From Linanthus parryae (lineage: Eukaryota > Streptophyta > Magnoliopsida > Ericales > Polemoniaceae): 64,000 bases of DNA. Shown here piece after piece: positions 1 to 11,528 of the stretch. Below the pieces are notes generated by a model. That model saw only the letters and a program-made list of their open reading frames with translations. It was not told the DNA's origin and searched no databases. The position numbers and the translations under genes are program-made. The stretch lies in the NCBI GenBank assembly GCA_023055425.1, contig JALGPY010000003.1, positions 54,669,891 to 54,733,890 on the forward strand. Direction: 5' to 3'. Each line of letters starts with the position of its first letter. Within the stretch, counting starts at the first letter, position 1.

Positions 1-1399
1 CAACAATTTGATGGTTTGTCCTTTCTTTATTTTGGAATTAACTCTACTAAAATAGATGAATAAATTCGCACATGGTTAGATACATGGTCACCGGTTTGGA
101 CCAAAAAATCTCTTGTAGCCACACAGCTCAAGTTTTAGCTTAAAGGAAACCAACAACTACCCAATCCAAACAAGGCTATAGTCAACAAGTTCTTTTTAGA
201 CATATAGTTTCCAGGTCAGCTTGCGCGCACCTCAACTAAATCAACGAAAGTCCAAATATAATTCATCTTGGGATTTGAACATGAGATCTCAAGGGAAGCA
301 AATCTTTAAGTTCCAAGCCTCACCCAGTAACTTTTTTGTCTTCTTGTTGCATTCAACAAGAAACTAGTCCATATATGAATTTGGGAGTTTAGTTAAGCAT
401 TTCTAGAGTTTATACTCGTTATGGAGTGATATTGGTCATCAGGTTTTCACGGTTTCACTGTACATCTAAAAAAGTAACGCTCAGACTATTCAAATTCTTG
501 AACAATTACTCATTCAGAAATAATATTGTTTGAACAAACATGTATTATGTCATATTTAAATTTATAGTAAAGTTAAAGACTCACATAGAAAGATAGGTGT
601 ATGTGACATTGTGGATGCAAGAAGTCGCAGTCACAGACGATTTTAGATTTAAGAAACTTTAAACCTGCCATAAATGTAAAAGTTTTAAGAGAATTTTTTT
701 ATGGATTGTCTGCACATGAGCACTCCGATGTTAAGCTAGTAATCTTGAAAAGGGTATAAACCTTACATAAAGGAAAGAAACATCAATCTTGTCTTGTACC
801 AGTGGTGTGACCGGAGGGAGTGTGGTGGAGTGCACAGCTATTCCCCAAAAGACGATGGCATGCAAAATAGTGGCTGAAAGGTCACTCCATCAATAGAGAA
901 TGGGTTGGAGTAGATATAGAGAGCCTTATAATGCTATGATTTCTAGGGAGACCACTTTTAGTGAGCCTCTCTCCCTTAAGTATTTATAGAGTGCAACCCA
1001 TTAATGATTGACTGAGACTATCCAGATGTTTAATTCCTTGGATGATATAAGTGCACATAGATCGCAAGATCCAAGGGGCTATTAATTAGGCCCGATTCGT
1101 TATAAATTTACGGGATTTGAACTGTTAAGGAGTGTACCCCGTGGGAGCACAACTTCTAAACAGATGTGGTTCCTTGAGGTGAGTGGTTTGGACTTCGGCC
1201 TGAATTTCGGTCTGGATAAGGTGATTCTGGGCCTTATATGAATTGTGTGCTATGAATTGTTATTATCATTTTTGTTGTCCCTAATAGAAGTCTTAGCATG
1301 AAATATTCTAGCCCAAACCACTAACCAATTTTGGCTCTATGTTTATTTAAGTATTGGTCTCTCTTGTTGGCCCAATTACATTATGTAAAGCCCATCATA
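1..1399. other. Unassigned AT-rich non-coding sequence
   Basis: No reading frame with recognisable protein similarity, no RNA gene and no clear terminal repeat was seen. The right part merges into the LTR of the copia fragment that follows, and the 5' limit of that LTR could not be fixed, so some of this stretch may belong to it. Confidence 0.4.
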
Positions 1400-2720
1400 T
1401 AAGGGCTCGTTTTATCTTTTTTTTCCTACCGCTGTTGCAATCATACCGTTATATCTAGGCTCTATATATCCTTATCTGTATCTAGGATTTTCCAGGAGTT
1501 GTAAATGCATATAAATCTTTTCACATCCTCTATTCAACTTCTTCCTTTCACTGCAAATAACTCACGGGCCCTAAAGGTTATTTGATGGTATCAGATCCTC
1601 AACATGCTCTCTACCACCACTATTACGTCTACTCCTCCTCTTTATTTGTTATCAAACATACACAACTTACTACCGTTGGAGCTTGACTGTTCTTACTTTT
1701 TCCTATGGTGACACCAGATTTCCTCCACATTTTGTATGCACAGTTTATTTCTCCATCTCGATGGCTCCACTCTCTGTCTGCCATAATTTGTCTCTCTTTC
1801 CGACGGATCTCTATCTCCGACCGTTAAATCCAGCATACACAACCTGGATCTTGCAGGACCATGCGTCCTCACGACGCTAAATGCAATGCTCTCCACTTAA
1901 GCCATAACCGATGATCGGTTCATATTCTGTTTACTCTTTCTAGTTGGTTCTTGAACGGTGTTATGCTTCTCTTACCCGTTCAATATCTTACAGCTTAAAC
2001 CTGATCTTCTGAACCTTAAAGGATGTCCGATTCGATCGATTTATATATGCAGAAACTCTCTACTCTTCGCAAAAAATTTGTTATTTCCTCTTTTATCGTC
2101 GATGACGAAGACAAGTTGCTTTATTACCTAAATGGCCAACATGTGGAGTACAACTCCTTTCGCTCCTCCCTTCGCTCTATATCTAACTCTATTTATTTTG
2201 AAAAGTTGCATGTCCTCCTCAAAGATGAAGAACAGAGACGATTGATTCTCAATCTCACAACCCATAACTTACCAACCCTACCGCCTTCTATAGAAACACT
2301 CACTCTCGTGGTGGTGTATCTGGTGGCTGTTTCAAACTAGTTACCGAGGCAGTGGTCGGTCTAGTAAACAAGGTGGCGTTCGCTTTGACCACACTAGAGG
2401 TGGTCGATCTGGTAGTTCGGGTCAAGTTTTCGGTTTTGGGTATCATTTCGGTGCCGGTTATGGATCCAATCCTGGACTCGGATATGGTTCTGGTAACGGT
2501 TCAGGTCGAGGTGGATATGGTAGATCCAGATCTGGCAACCAGAGAGGCCGCTTTGGAGGGTTGTGTCGTTCTTTTCTGGGTACTTGTCAAATATGCGACA
2601 ACGATTTCTACTCAGCTCTTGATTGTTGGCATTGCATGGACTATGCGTACCAAGAAAGGCACCCTCCAGAAAAGCTTTTTGCCATGGCTACATCTTCTTC
2701 CATCATCAGTTTTGTTCTGA
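1400..2720 (+). mobile_element. Truncated Ty1/copia retrotransposon 5' end (LTR end, PBS, gag)
   Basis: An LTR-like run with a TATA-like CTATATATCC near 1461 and a pyrimidine-rich end is followed by TGGTATCAGA at 1586-1595, which matches the initiator-tRNA-Met primer binding site used by many plant LTR elements. About 430 bp further on comes a decayed copia gag ending in a CCHC-like knuckle. No protease, integrase or RT follows, so the element is truncated near 2720. The 5' limit of the LTR is not resolved; the start given is approximate. Confidence 0.6.
2023..2720 (+). pseudogene. Ty1/copia gag polyprotein fragment (frameshifted)
   Basis: The first part (2023-2340) reads like the copia UBN2/gag helical domain, with the family-typical YLNGQHVEYNSFRSSLRS segment and a following LHVLLKDEEQRR segment. 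It breaks at 2340. A glycine-rich linker follows in another frame, then CQICDNDFYSALDCWH near 2590-2640. That corresponds to the copia CX2CX4HX4C nucleocapsid knuckle, here with the expected histidine region altered (NDFYSALDC). The piece ends in HPPEKLFAMATSSS, also typical of copia gag just after the knuckle. At least one frameshift and the altered knuckle make it non-functional. Confidence 0.7.
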
Positions 2721-3068
2721 GATGTAATAACTCAATTTTTTGTGAAAACATCATATTACTTTTCCTAAGAGAACATACATGTTTAATTTTATCTTAGTAC
2801 ATTTCTTATTTTATTTTTTTGAAGTGTGACATTAGAATATTTTTCTCTTTTGTTATTGATGGAGACATTATTTATTCAACAGAAAATATAGGAATTATTT
2901 TAAGAGGTAAAATGTTGGCATTGTTTACATAATATCAATAGTAATTTGGGAGTATTTTCTGTATAAAAACCTTCTATGACAACACTTATATAGTCCGTAT
3001 TACTTTCTTCTACTAATGGTAATTACGATTAGTATTGTTATGTAAAGTAGCAGTTTGGTATAAAAGAA
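2721..3068. other. Unassigned AT-rich spacer between two retroelement fragments
   Basis: No ORF, repeat end or RNA signature was recognised. It may contain the unrecognised 5' end of the gypsy LTR that follows. Confidence 0.4.
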
Positions 3069-4988
3069 GATAAGAATTGGTGAGTTGTTTGGCTTGGGTA
3101 ACGTGGCATTTTACAATCAGCCAAGAGCACATGAGGAAGAATGGGCTTGATGGATTCCACGTGTGGAACTAAGGGCTGCCCATGCGTGGGCAATGGTCAT
3201 GTGGGTCTTGCGGACCGGATGCACAACATGTGTCAAGTCCGGACAAGTCGGCAGTTCGAGTAACTGACACGTGTCCCACCTGCACGTCGCGACATTACTC
3301 ATCGGCCCCTCCTATAAATAGAACCCGACGTCATAGTTAATTTCCATTCCAGATTTCCGTCCAATACTTGAGAGAGAAAGTGAGAGTTGTGGAGGGTATT
3401 CTCAATATTATATTCGGAGGTTCTGGAGGTTCTATATTATTGTATAAGCAGCTTCGTCCAACCGAAGTAGGGAATCGCAACGTTATAGCCCTACTGTATT
3501 GAGTTGCATGTTTATATACTAGTCGATTATCGAATTGCTATTACTGTGTCGATGTTATGCCTGATTAATGTGAATTTGTTAACGGATTTACTATTCATGT
3601 GGACATGCTGAAATTGCAATTAGAATATATTATTGATTTTCGTGACTATGTTGGATGCATGCTATCAACTGTGTAGATTGTTGATATGCTGTTAGCATAT
3701 GGTATTGCCTATATTACTGTTCATGCACGATTTACATGTGACATTAATAATGAAAGTGGAAGATAACTGATGCAGGAGCAGACGATCCAGATGAAGCTGA
3801 ACTGTCAGATGCGACTAATTTGGCTATTCTCTACCATGAAATGGAAGATAAGCACAAGGGACGGAGGAAATTGCAGCTTTTGGTGTCGCCGCACTGTTCG
3901 GGCCGTAACTTTGGCTACGGGTATCAGAATGACGCGAGCCACCCCAATTCGGAAAGCTCTCGACGAGACGCACGACGTCCAGATCGAGCTACGCTCCATC
4001 GGAGTCCATCTTCATCCTCAAATTCCGCTGTTTGACCCTTCAAACGAGCATTTTTAGTTATTTTTTACTATTTTTGGTAACATTTCTATTGCTTATTAGG
4101 ACCTCAGTTTGAAACCATTTTGGGTCAAACTTTCACGTACGTGTTTCTTTCAATAAGGCCAAACTGTTGGGCCAATTTCGGGATTTTGCCATTTTTGGCA
4201 TATTTTATGATTTCAGCTATATATGCCCGGCTTGTGGGCAGAATTGAGCAGTTTTTGAGTTATTGATATTTTCTTCGAACCCTAGAGAGCCTCTCTACTG
4301 GTTTATGCCCTTTTATTCGTTGTTATGCTGCGTTTGATCCCTCGCCTCGATTCAATTCGGCGTCAATAACTGGATGGGGTTAGAAAAAAGGGATTGCACA
4401 TCCCTTGGATGACATACCCAGAACGCAGCTGAGGCCTGGTGCAGAAAGCACAAGCAGCTTTATGGCAGGTGGTACTCCGCTCCCAGTTGATAGCGTGTAT
4501 GCGGAGGTAGGCTGACTCACTCCTAGATGCGAGTGCGTATGTGAGCACCCCAGGTTCCATGAAGATAATAAGACGATGAATGACTCACACATGCATGACT
4601 CGAAATATACATGATTACATTAAACTGTGATGGCATGCTGACGATCATGAAACAATATGTTCTTGGACTGTGCCTTGATATTCTTTACCGAGCTTGCGGA
4701 AACCTCACCCCTAACATTTTTCAGGTACAAGTTATAGTGCTGGTAATGATTCGGTTAGTGATTTGTCTTAGTTGTTTGGAGTGTTAGCTTGTTTATAGCT
4801 TTTGCGACGAGACTCAACTTGTTTTGTATGTAATATAGTTGGATTGGGAACTGTTAGTAGCTATGACTACTTTGTAATATATATAAGTTAGTGTAATGAA
4901 AGTTTAAGTTGTTCAGATCACCTCTTGTTTGAGCAGTTTCTTTAAAGTAATTTCAAAATAAAATTCACCCTGGTTTACCGGCGTGACA
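3069..4988 (+). mobile_element. 5' LTR of a decayed Ty3/gypsy chromovirus (5' limit approximate)
   Basis: The 3' end is set by GGCGTGACA (ends 4988), followed two bases later by a primer-site-like TTGGTACCAGAACT at 4991-5004. A TATAAATA box sits at 3313-3320, and the gag frame begins at 5107, as expected for an LTR plus leader. The left boundary was chosen where promoter-like sequence begins and could be off by a few hundred bases. No matching 3' LTR was found, because the element is truncated downstream at about 8276. Confidence 0.55.
3158..3320 (+). promoter_or_regulatory. LTR promoter: two G-boxes and a TATA box
   Basis: CACGTG occurs at 3158-3163 and again at 3268-3273 (inside ACACGTGT), 150 and 40 bases before TATAAATA at 3313-3320. 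CACGTG is the core bound by plant bZIP/bHLH factors, including ABA-responsive ones. Two cores so close to a TATA box suggest a stress- or hormone-responsive LTR promoter. Activity is inference. Confidence 0.5.
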
Positions 4989-4990
4989 GC

Positions 4991-5004
4991 TTGGTACCAG
5001 AACT
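4991..5004 (+). other. Degenerate primer binding site
   Basis: TTGGTACCAGAACT differs slightly from the TGGTATCAGAGCT-type site complementary to the 3' end of initiator tRNA-Met. It lies two bases after the LTR-ending CA. Confidence 0.55.
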
Positions 5005-5106
5005 TAGGTATACGATACACATCGGGCTTGGGGTAATGTTTTAGGAATATTAAATGTTATGTGTTCTATGTATATAGACATACCATTTTAAATGTTTTTG
5101 TTGTAG

Positions 5107-5990
5107 ATGGATACAGCAAACTTGGGGAATATGACGAATGGGAATAGTAGTGGTTCTGTCCCTAATCAAGGTTTTAACCCTGATACTATGAAGGCCCTTA
5201 AAGAGTTTAGGAGGGAGAATCCACCTTTTTTTGACGAACCCCTGACCCAGTTGCAGCTGAGCATTGGGTAAGACATATTGAGAATACTTTGATTGCTATG
5301 GGAATCTTCCGAGATGAGACTAGAGTGAGGTTAGCTACTTTCCTGTTGGACGATGAAGCAGATCAATGGTGGTGTTTGGTTAGCTCTAGCCTAGACATAT
5401 CACTTATTTTATGGAGGACCTTTAAGACTATCTTTTTGAAGAAGTTCTTTCTAGAGGTGGTTTAGGCAGCTAAGGATCGAGAGTTTTTGAACTTGAAGCA
5501 GGGCAGTATGTATGTGATGCGGTATGAGGAAAATTTTACTGAGCCTTCCCGATATGCCCCTAATATGGCGTATGATGATAGTGAGAAGGCTAGGTTGTTT
5601 GATTGGAGTCTTTCTCCATATATTCGAGTAAAGATAGTTGTTTTGCGCTTGAAGTCTTATTATGAGGTTATAGAGTTTACGTTAGTTGATGAGAGGGATT
5701 CTGATGATTCTAAAGACATATGGGAGACGAAAGGTCAGAATCCAGGTTATCAATATAAGGGAAGAAATTCAGAACACAAGGAGAATTACTAGGGGAAGAG
5801 GCATAAGACATTTTCTTACCCAAGCCAATCTTTCAGACCTCCCCGTCCACAAGGTCGTGGTTTTCATGAGAAAGGAAACGTTATATGTTGGGGGTGTGGT
5901 CAATTAGGCCACTATCACTTTAATTGTCCCCAGGAGAATGCTACAGGTTATGGTGGTGGATCTTAGAAGGGTAGTATGAACCGACAGCCA
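5107..5990 (+). pseudogene. Ty3/gypsy gag (chromovirus), broken
   Basis: It starts with ATG at 5107 and contains KEFRRENPPFFD, the usual entry to the Retrotrans_gag domain. A frameshift near 5240 is followed, in another frame, by AEHWVRHIENTLIAMGI and DDEADQWW, and a stop codon lies near 5463. The third block (5487-5792) contains REFLNLKQGSM and the RFAPN-like RYAPNMAYDD. A CCHC knuckle, CWGCGQLGHYHFNC, lies at about 5887-5928. All parts of a Tekay/Del-like gag are present in order, but the frame is broken several times, so no full product is possible. Confidence 0.8.
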
Positions 5991-6109
5991 TAGGTTCGTC
6001 CTGCACCATCTGAGCATTCTATTAGACCACCAGTTTCACAGACATATGGGGGATCCCAGCAGATAGGCTATGGTTGAGGTAAAGGTAAAGAAGGTGGGAA
6101 GATTCAAGG

Positions 6110-6590
6110 GTCTCAGGGGAGAGCTTTTGTACTTTATCCAATCAAGGAGCCCTCATACGATCACTCTATTATACGAGATTCATATTTATTGCACAATAAA
6201 TGGGTAGATGTCTTGTTTGATTCTAGAGCTTCGCATTCCCTTATATCTGCTTCATGTGTTTTATAACTTGGTTTATCTATTGAACCTCCATATGCTGCTT
6301 TGGGAGTTAACTCACCGTTATGTGGGAGGACTCGTGTCGATAAAATATGTAGAGACTGTGAGCTAGTTATTTCTGATGCTCGAGTTACTTTTGACTTGAG
6401 ATTGTTAGACATGGACGAGTTTGACATCATTTTGGGCATGGACTGGTTGTCTGCTCACTTTGTTGTGGTGCATTGTCATGAGAAGCAGATGACGACAGTT
6501 ACCCCAAACGGCACTCGCTTCGAGTTCACCGGCAACTTTAGAAATGTATTTCCTTCTTCATTGAGACAATCACAGTGGCGTGATCATTAG
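6110..6590 (+). pseudogene. Ty3/gypsy aspartic protease, active site altered
   Basis: The translation around 6200-6240 reads VLFDSRASHSLIS, where the family has D-S/T-G-A. The catalytic glycine is replaced by arginine, and a stop codon follows near 6264. Downstream, DMDEFDIILGMDWLSAH (about 6410-6460) is the conserved second half of chromovirus proteases. It lies directly between gag and reverse transcriptase, the normal gypsy order. Confidence 0.75.
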
Positions 6591-6644
6591 GATGGGTGGT
6601 TATCCAGTTTATCAGGTTTAGATACGTCTGTACAAGCCGTTGTC

Positions 6645-7171
6645 TTGCCACTTGTCGTTAGTCAATTTGCTTTCATATTTCCTGATGAGTTACCTGGTTT
6701 ACCTCCTCATAGGCAAGTAGAGTTCTTTATTGATTTGCAACCTGGTAGTCAACCTATCTCTATTACACCTTATCGTATGGCTCTGGCTAAGTTGAAGGAG
6801 CTAAAGACCCAAGTCCAAGACTTGTCAGATCGGGGGTATATTAGACCGAGTTGCTCACCGTGGGGAGCTCTTGTGCTCTTTGCTAAGAAGAAGGATGGAA
6901 ATTTGAGCTTGTGTATTGACGATAGAAAGCCTAACTGTATCCTATCAATAATAAGTATCCATTATCCACAATTGATGATTTGTTTGACCAGTTGAAGGTT
7001 TCTAAGTGTTTTTCAAAGATTGATCTTCGTTCGGGGTATCATCAGTTGAGGGTTAGAGAGGAAGATATACGAAAGACTGCATTCATGACTAGATATGGTC
7101 AAGTGATTCCATTTTTTTCATCGGGTCCGGGTTATGAGTTTCAAGTGATGCCTTTTGGGTTGTCTAACTGA
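6645..7171 (+). pseudogene. Ty3/gypsy reverse transcriptase, N-terminal part with catalytic box deleted
   Basis: Visible RT motifs in order: YRMALAKLKELKTQVQDL, GYIRPSCSPWGALVLFAKKKDG, a frameshift near 6960, [17 protein letters not shown] and VMPFGLSN at about 7148-7171. The sequence then jumps straight to a post-catalytic segment (EVKFLGHVMSESGIDVDP) in another frame, so the segment that should carry the YxDD catalytic box is missing. A small insertion also interrupts the segment after RYGQ near 7105. Confidence 0.8.
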
Positions 7172-7663
7172 AGTGAAGTTTCTTGGGCATGTAATGTCTG
7201 AATCTGGAATTGATGTTGATCCTAGCAAGGTTGAGGCAGTGATGAATTGGGAGAGGCCAAATACCGTATTTGAGATTCGGAGTTTTTTGGGCTAGCTGGG
7301 TATTATCGGAATTTTATGGAGAATTTCTCTCGTTTAGAAGGCCCATTGACGAAGTTGACTATGAAGGGACATAAGTTTGTTTGGGATGATTCTTGTGAGA
7401 GGGTATTTCAAGAGTTGAAGAAGAGATAGACGAGTTCTCCAATCTTAGTGGTTCCAGAAAGAGCTTTGGGCTGTACTGTTTATCGTGATGCCTCTAAGGA
7501 AGGTTTGGGTTGTGTCTTGATGCAGTTGGGAAAATTTGTGGCTTATGGATCTCGACAGTTGAAATCTCATGAAGTCAACTATCCTACACACGACTTGGAG
7601 TTAGCAGTTATTGTCTTCGCCTTGAAGACTTGGAGACATTATCTTTATGGTGAGTGCTTCTGA
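7172..7663 (+). pseudogene. Ty3/gypsy RT thumb and RNase H remnant
   Basis: After the RT deletion the frame carries FLGHVMSESGIDVDPSKVEA, then the connection region with several stops, and an RNase H part at 7448-7663 with [15 protein letters not shown] and [20 protein letters not shown]. This matches the RNase H of the Tekay/Del branch. The frame breaks after YLYGECF at 7663. Confidence 0.75.
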
Positions 7664-7874
7664 TAATAAGAGTTTGAAGTATATATTTACTCAGAAGGAT
7701 CTCAATATGAGACACCGTAGATGGAGTACTTAGAGGATTATGATTTTACATTGGAGTATCATCAAGGCAAAGTTAATACTGTTTTGGATGCTCTAATTCG
7801 GAAATCTCGAGGAATAATTGCAAGCATTTTGATCAGAGAGTGGCGTATGATACGCGCAATTAACGAAGTATAAT

Positions 7875-8276
7875 TTGAGTTTAGGGGAGGAGAATGACTT
7901 ATGTTTTCTTAAAAGCTTAGTTGCTACACCTACTCTTCTTACTAAAGTTATTGAGGCACGACGGCTAGATTCTGAGTTAGAGGAAGTCCGAAAGCAAGTT
8001 AGAGAGTGCAATGCAAAGGAGGGTTTGTGTATCGATGCAGATGATAGGTTGAGGCTTAGAGGATGGGTATTTGATCCAAATTTTCATCAGTTGAGAAAAG
8101 AAGTAATTAAGGAATTTCACCATTCTCGTTTAGCATTTCATCCAGGCGAAAGTAAGATGTATTGTGATTTGTGCCGACAGTATATTTGGAATGGGATGAA
8201 GAGAGACGTTTCTCCGTTTGTTTCTAGATGTTTGACTTGTCAACAAGTTAAGGCAGAACACCAGGGACCAGCATGA
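7875..8276 (+). pseudogene. Ty3/gypsy integrase zinc-binding domain, truncated
   Basis: The C-terminal half (about 8085-8276) shows the HHCC zinc finger: histidines in KEFHHSRLAFHPG and cysteines in RCLTCQQVKAEHQ. In an intact element the catalytic DDE core follows this motif, but here the similarity stops at 8276 and unrelated sequence begins. This marks a deletion or insertion breakpoint. Confidence 0.75.
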
Positions 8277-9806
8277 TTGAAAGACATTACGTAGGTAATT
8301 AATACAAAATCAATAAAGTATGGCAAATTTTTCTAAAAGAGTGGTTTTCAAATAGAGAGGATAAATCATAGGGTGTTTTAAGGCCTCGAACACAGATTCA
8401 AGCCTTTGAAACTCAAACAGATAGTCAAAAATTTGCTGATCTTTTTCAAGGCCTTGAAAATCCTTTCAAGGTCTTCGCTGAAAGTTAGTTTTGAAACAGT
8501 TACAGAATGAGTATAAACCTGAAAATTAAATGCAAGAGACACAATGATTTTACAGAGTTCAGTCATCAATGACCTACTTCTCTGCCTGAGGTATCTAATC
8601 CCTGCAGGATTTGCAACAGACTTCTTTTAATAAAAATCTAAGCCCTAGCTCTCAAGCACAGAGATTTTCCTTACTTTGTTACAGCTTGTGGTTCTCACTA
8701 ACTTATCTAATACCTGCTCTAGCTAACTGATTCAATAAGAATCTCTTGTTGTTCACTTTGAACACACCACGAGATTAATATGTAAGAAGTATTAACAGAA
8801 TTATATATAAATGAAGTAAAGAATGAAGAACACTGTAACACAATAGAGCAGTTAAGTCTGCAGTGATCTTCTTAGGGTTGGATTGGATGGAATTGATATT
8901 CTCCTGTGTTTCTTGGCAATCCTTAATAGTTGTTTGAATCTCTGTAATGTTCAGTGCTTCGAATTTTCTCTTAACAGCCTTGTTTTTTCTGCTTGTTTGA
9001 AATGCAGAATATATAGAATCTTCTTAACAGAATTTCCTAAAAATCAGCAACAGATCTTTGACTCTTTAACATCTTAATTCAAAGGGCTAGTTGCTTAATA
9101 TCTTCCAAGATATTGATCTGATCTTCCATCTGCAGATCTTAGGAAAGTCCAGACATAATCAATCTGCAAGCTGCGTTTCCGTCTGCATGTCAGTAGATAA
9201 GGAAACTTTCCCTGCAAAACAGATAGCTAATAATCCCTGCAGATACTTAGACAAAACCAATTGTATAGTTTGTCTTTCATCTTCTAAGATACCATAATAA
9301 AGTATAAGAGATTAAAGATTGAATTGAAGGATGAACTCCCCCTGAGTTCATACTTATGAACTTATGTTTTAGTTTCAAGGCCTTGAAAATAGTTTAAAAG
9401 CTTAGAAACCAAAGGCTTTGAATTCTGTTTAAAGTCCTTGAAGCAGATTGTGAACTTAGAATCTCTTCCTTGATGAGACAAAACTACTAATCTGATAATA
9501 TCTGCAAAAGTAAACTTTAGCAATCTAGCAGTAATAGATACAACAGATAGATCAATTATAGATCATAATCCATAGCAAAAACAAAGTACATAAGCAGTTC
9601 ACAAACCAACTGTTGCACATCCAAACCAAATAGAAAAACTAAAGTGTATCCCCCTAAATTTCTCCCCTTTTTTTACTTTCATCAATAAGGATGAGAAAAT
9701 GTTGGATCAAATTATTTTTGAAAACTGAAATAAAGTTTTGAAAGAGGAAGGATGAATTCACGGCTTTGAAAAGAGGTTCAAAGCTTTGAAAGAAAGAAAG
9801 AAAAGG
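8277..9806. repeat. Non-coding retroelement-like zone with repeated 14-18 bp palindromes
   Basis: No domain was recognised. Related palindromes occur at 8397-8410 (TTCAAGCCTTTGAA, one mismatch), 8443-8460 (TTTTCAAGGCCTTGAAAA, perfect), 9373-9388 (TTTCAAGGCCTTGAAA, perfect) and 9777-9790 (TTCAAAGCTTTGAA, perfect), with half-copies nearby. Polypyrimidine runs near 9337 and 9660 would read as polypurine on the minus strand. The zone adjoins a minus-strand transposon-protein pseudogene and is probably the 3' part of the same element. Confidence 0.5.
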
Positions 9807-11040
9807 CTAGAAACAGGGTTTGGGGTCTTCATTTCTCTTAGGCTCTGCAATTTCTTCCTGATCACTTTCGGCATCATCCTCTTCATCCACTCGTTGTTCT
9901 TCATCCTGTGCTACCTCTTTATCAGTCTCATCACCAACCACATCACTTTCAAACAATTCTAATAAAGTTTTAATTTGAGAGGAATGTCAGAATCAACACT
10001 GTCAACTTCCTGCTCACCATCTCCAGTAGCCTTTGCACCTAATTCTGTATCTCCAGCACTCTGTGTTCCATCACCCTTATCTCCAGCTTCATCCTCAATA
10101 TTATGTTCATCAAACAAATCAGCTGTAGAACCTGCCTTCTTTGATCCTTCAGGAACTTGTGATACTTCCTCTTCCACATGGATCAAATCAATACTTCTGA
10201 AGACACTCTCAATCATATACTTCATTTGTTTGAACTCAGTACCCAGTTCATATTGACCATGCTTCAAATCATCCAAATCATTGTCAGTGAAGTCTAACCT
10301 TTGAAGAACAGTGGATTAGTCTTGAGATCGAGAAGGTAGGGTTGATGGACAGGGTAGAGATTTAGGTTCAGGGAACTTCTTACCCTCCAGCTCTTCTGCA
10401 GACAAATCACTATAGATCTGCCATGCTCCTTCACTGGATTTGATAATTCCAATCCTTTGAAAAGCCTTTTCATCCAACATTCCAAAACCAGTGGTAGTTG
10501 TCTCTTCCCTACCAACTGGTATTTCAAGGTGTTGAAAGAAAAGTGTAAGGAGGTTGGCATAAGGTAAAGGATGTTTCCTTTGCTTGGTACAGGAGTATAG
10601 CATGTGCTCCATCACAATGCATGACAAATTAAACTAATAACCATGCATAACCAAATACATCAATACAGTACCCTATCAGACAATAACTCTTTTGAATTAT
10701 CCTTAGGTACTACAAACCTCATCAGAATAGTGAACAGAATCTTAGCAACAGTCAACACATTGTAAGTTAACTATTTTGAGGTTGCAGCTATATTACGTAA
10801 AAAGAATTCCTCTTTATCCAACTTCAAAGCATCAATCTTACTAGGATGATTGTCTGTATTGTACCTCTTTGGACACCCTAAGACATTGGAAAACTCAGAA
10901 TGATCAAGCTCCATGTTAACCCCAACAACCTCAGAAGATATAGTCAGTTCTAAGGATTTTTCATGTTTCATGTTTAAATAGAACAGTCTAGTGAGCCTAG
11001 GATAAGCAACTTCACGGATTTCTCTAAATAAAGTCCGAAG
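9807..11040 (-). pseudogene. 'Putative plant transposon protein'-like ORF, broken
   Basis: Read on the minus strand from about 11040, the segments are: a TRLFYLNMKHEKSLELTI stretch, a segment with NVLGCPKRY, a stop near 10770, then VLTVAKILFTILMRFVVPKD, HPLPYANLLTLFFQHLEIPV and DEKAFQRIGIIKSSEGAWQI. An acidic tail ends at a stop codon at 9807-9809 after a frameshift near 9955. The 'PYANLLTLFFQHLEIP' pattern resembles the uncharacterised plant transposon-associated family, which often sits beside LTR elements and whose biochemical role is unknown. The third ORF of the Athila element at 44.9-46.7 kb shows the same pattern (GLGYANLIAKLARDFDVPLE). Assignment is from remembered family features. 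Confidence 0.5.
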
Positions 11041-11283
11041 AATTCAGTTGCTAAACCTCATTTTTATGGGGTCCAACCATCTATCAGTTATGTCAATCCT
11101 TATTTTGTGAAGGGTGATTGTCCCGATCGAAATTATGCACTTTAGTCGAGGTAATATCACTTGGTAACAACCAAGTAAATTTCTCGACTTCTCAATTTCT
11201 CTCTCTTGCAAGTCTTCCGTTTTCTGAATGATAAACTTGTAAGTAGTAGTATCTTTTTTCACTCTCAATTATAACTATCCAAT

Positions 11284-11519
11284 TGGTGATCTCACGAACT
11301 CGTGTTCATTGATAATATCATGAGAACGTGACGTGGCATGCTCACATCCACACATATCTCTTCATTATGGAAGGAGATACACATTTATTATGACTCTAAA
11401 TCTTAAAGAATATGCGCGTGTGATTTCTCCTTCCTTAATGAAAAGATATGTGTGGATGTGAGCGTGCCACGTCACGTTCTCATGATAGTATCAATGAGCA
11501 CGAGTTCGTGAGATCACCA
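11284..11519. mobile_element. Foldback MITE (long terminal inverted repeats)
   Basis: The left arm TGGTGATCTCACGAACTCGT and the right arm ending ACGAGTTCGTGAGATCACCA are reverse complements. The complementarity continues inward for about 100 bases per side (for example GAACGTGACGTGGCA against TGCCACGTCACGTTC), leaving a short loop. The whole 236 bp can form one hairpin. Flanks CTATCCAAT (11275-11283) and CTCATCAAT (11520-11528) agree at six of nine positions, a possible decayed 9-bp Mutator-type duplication. No coding sequence. Confidence 0.75.
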
Positions 11520-11528
11520 CTCATCAAT

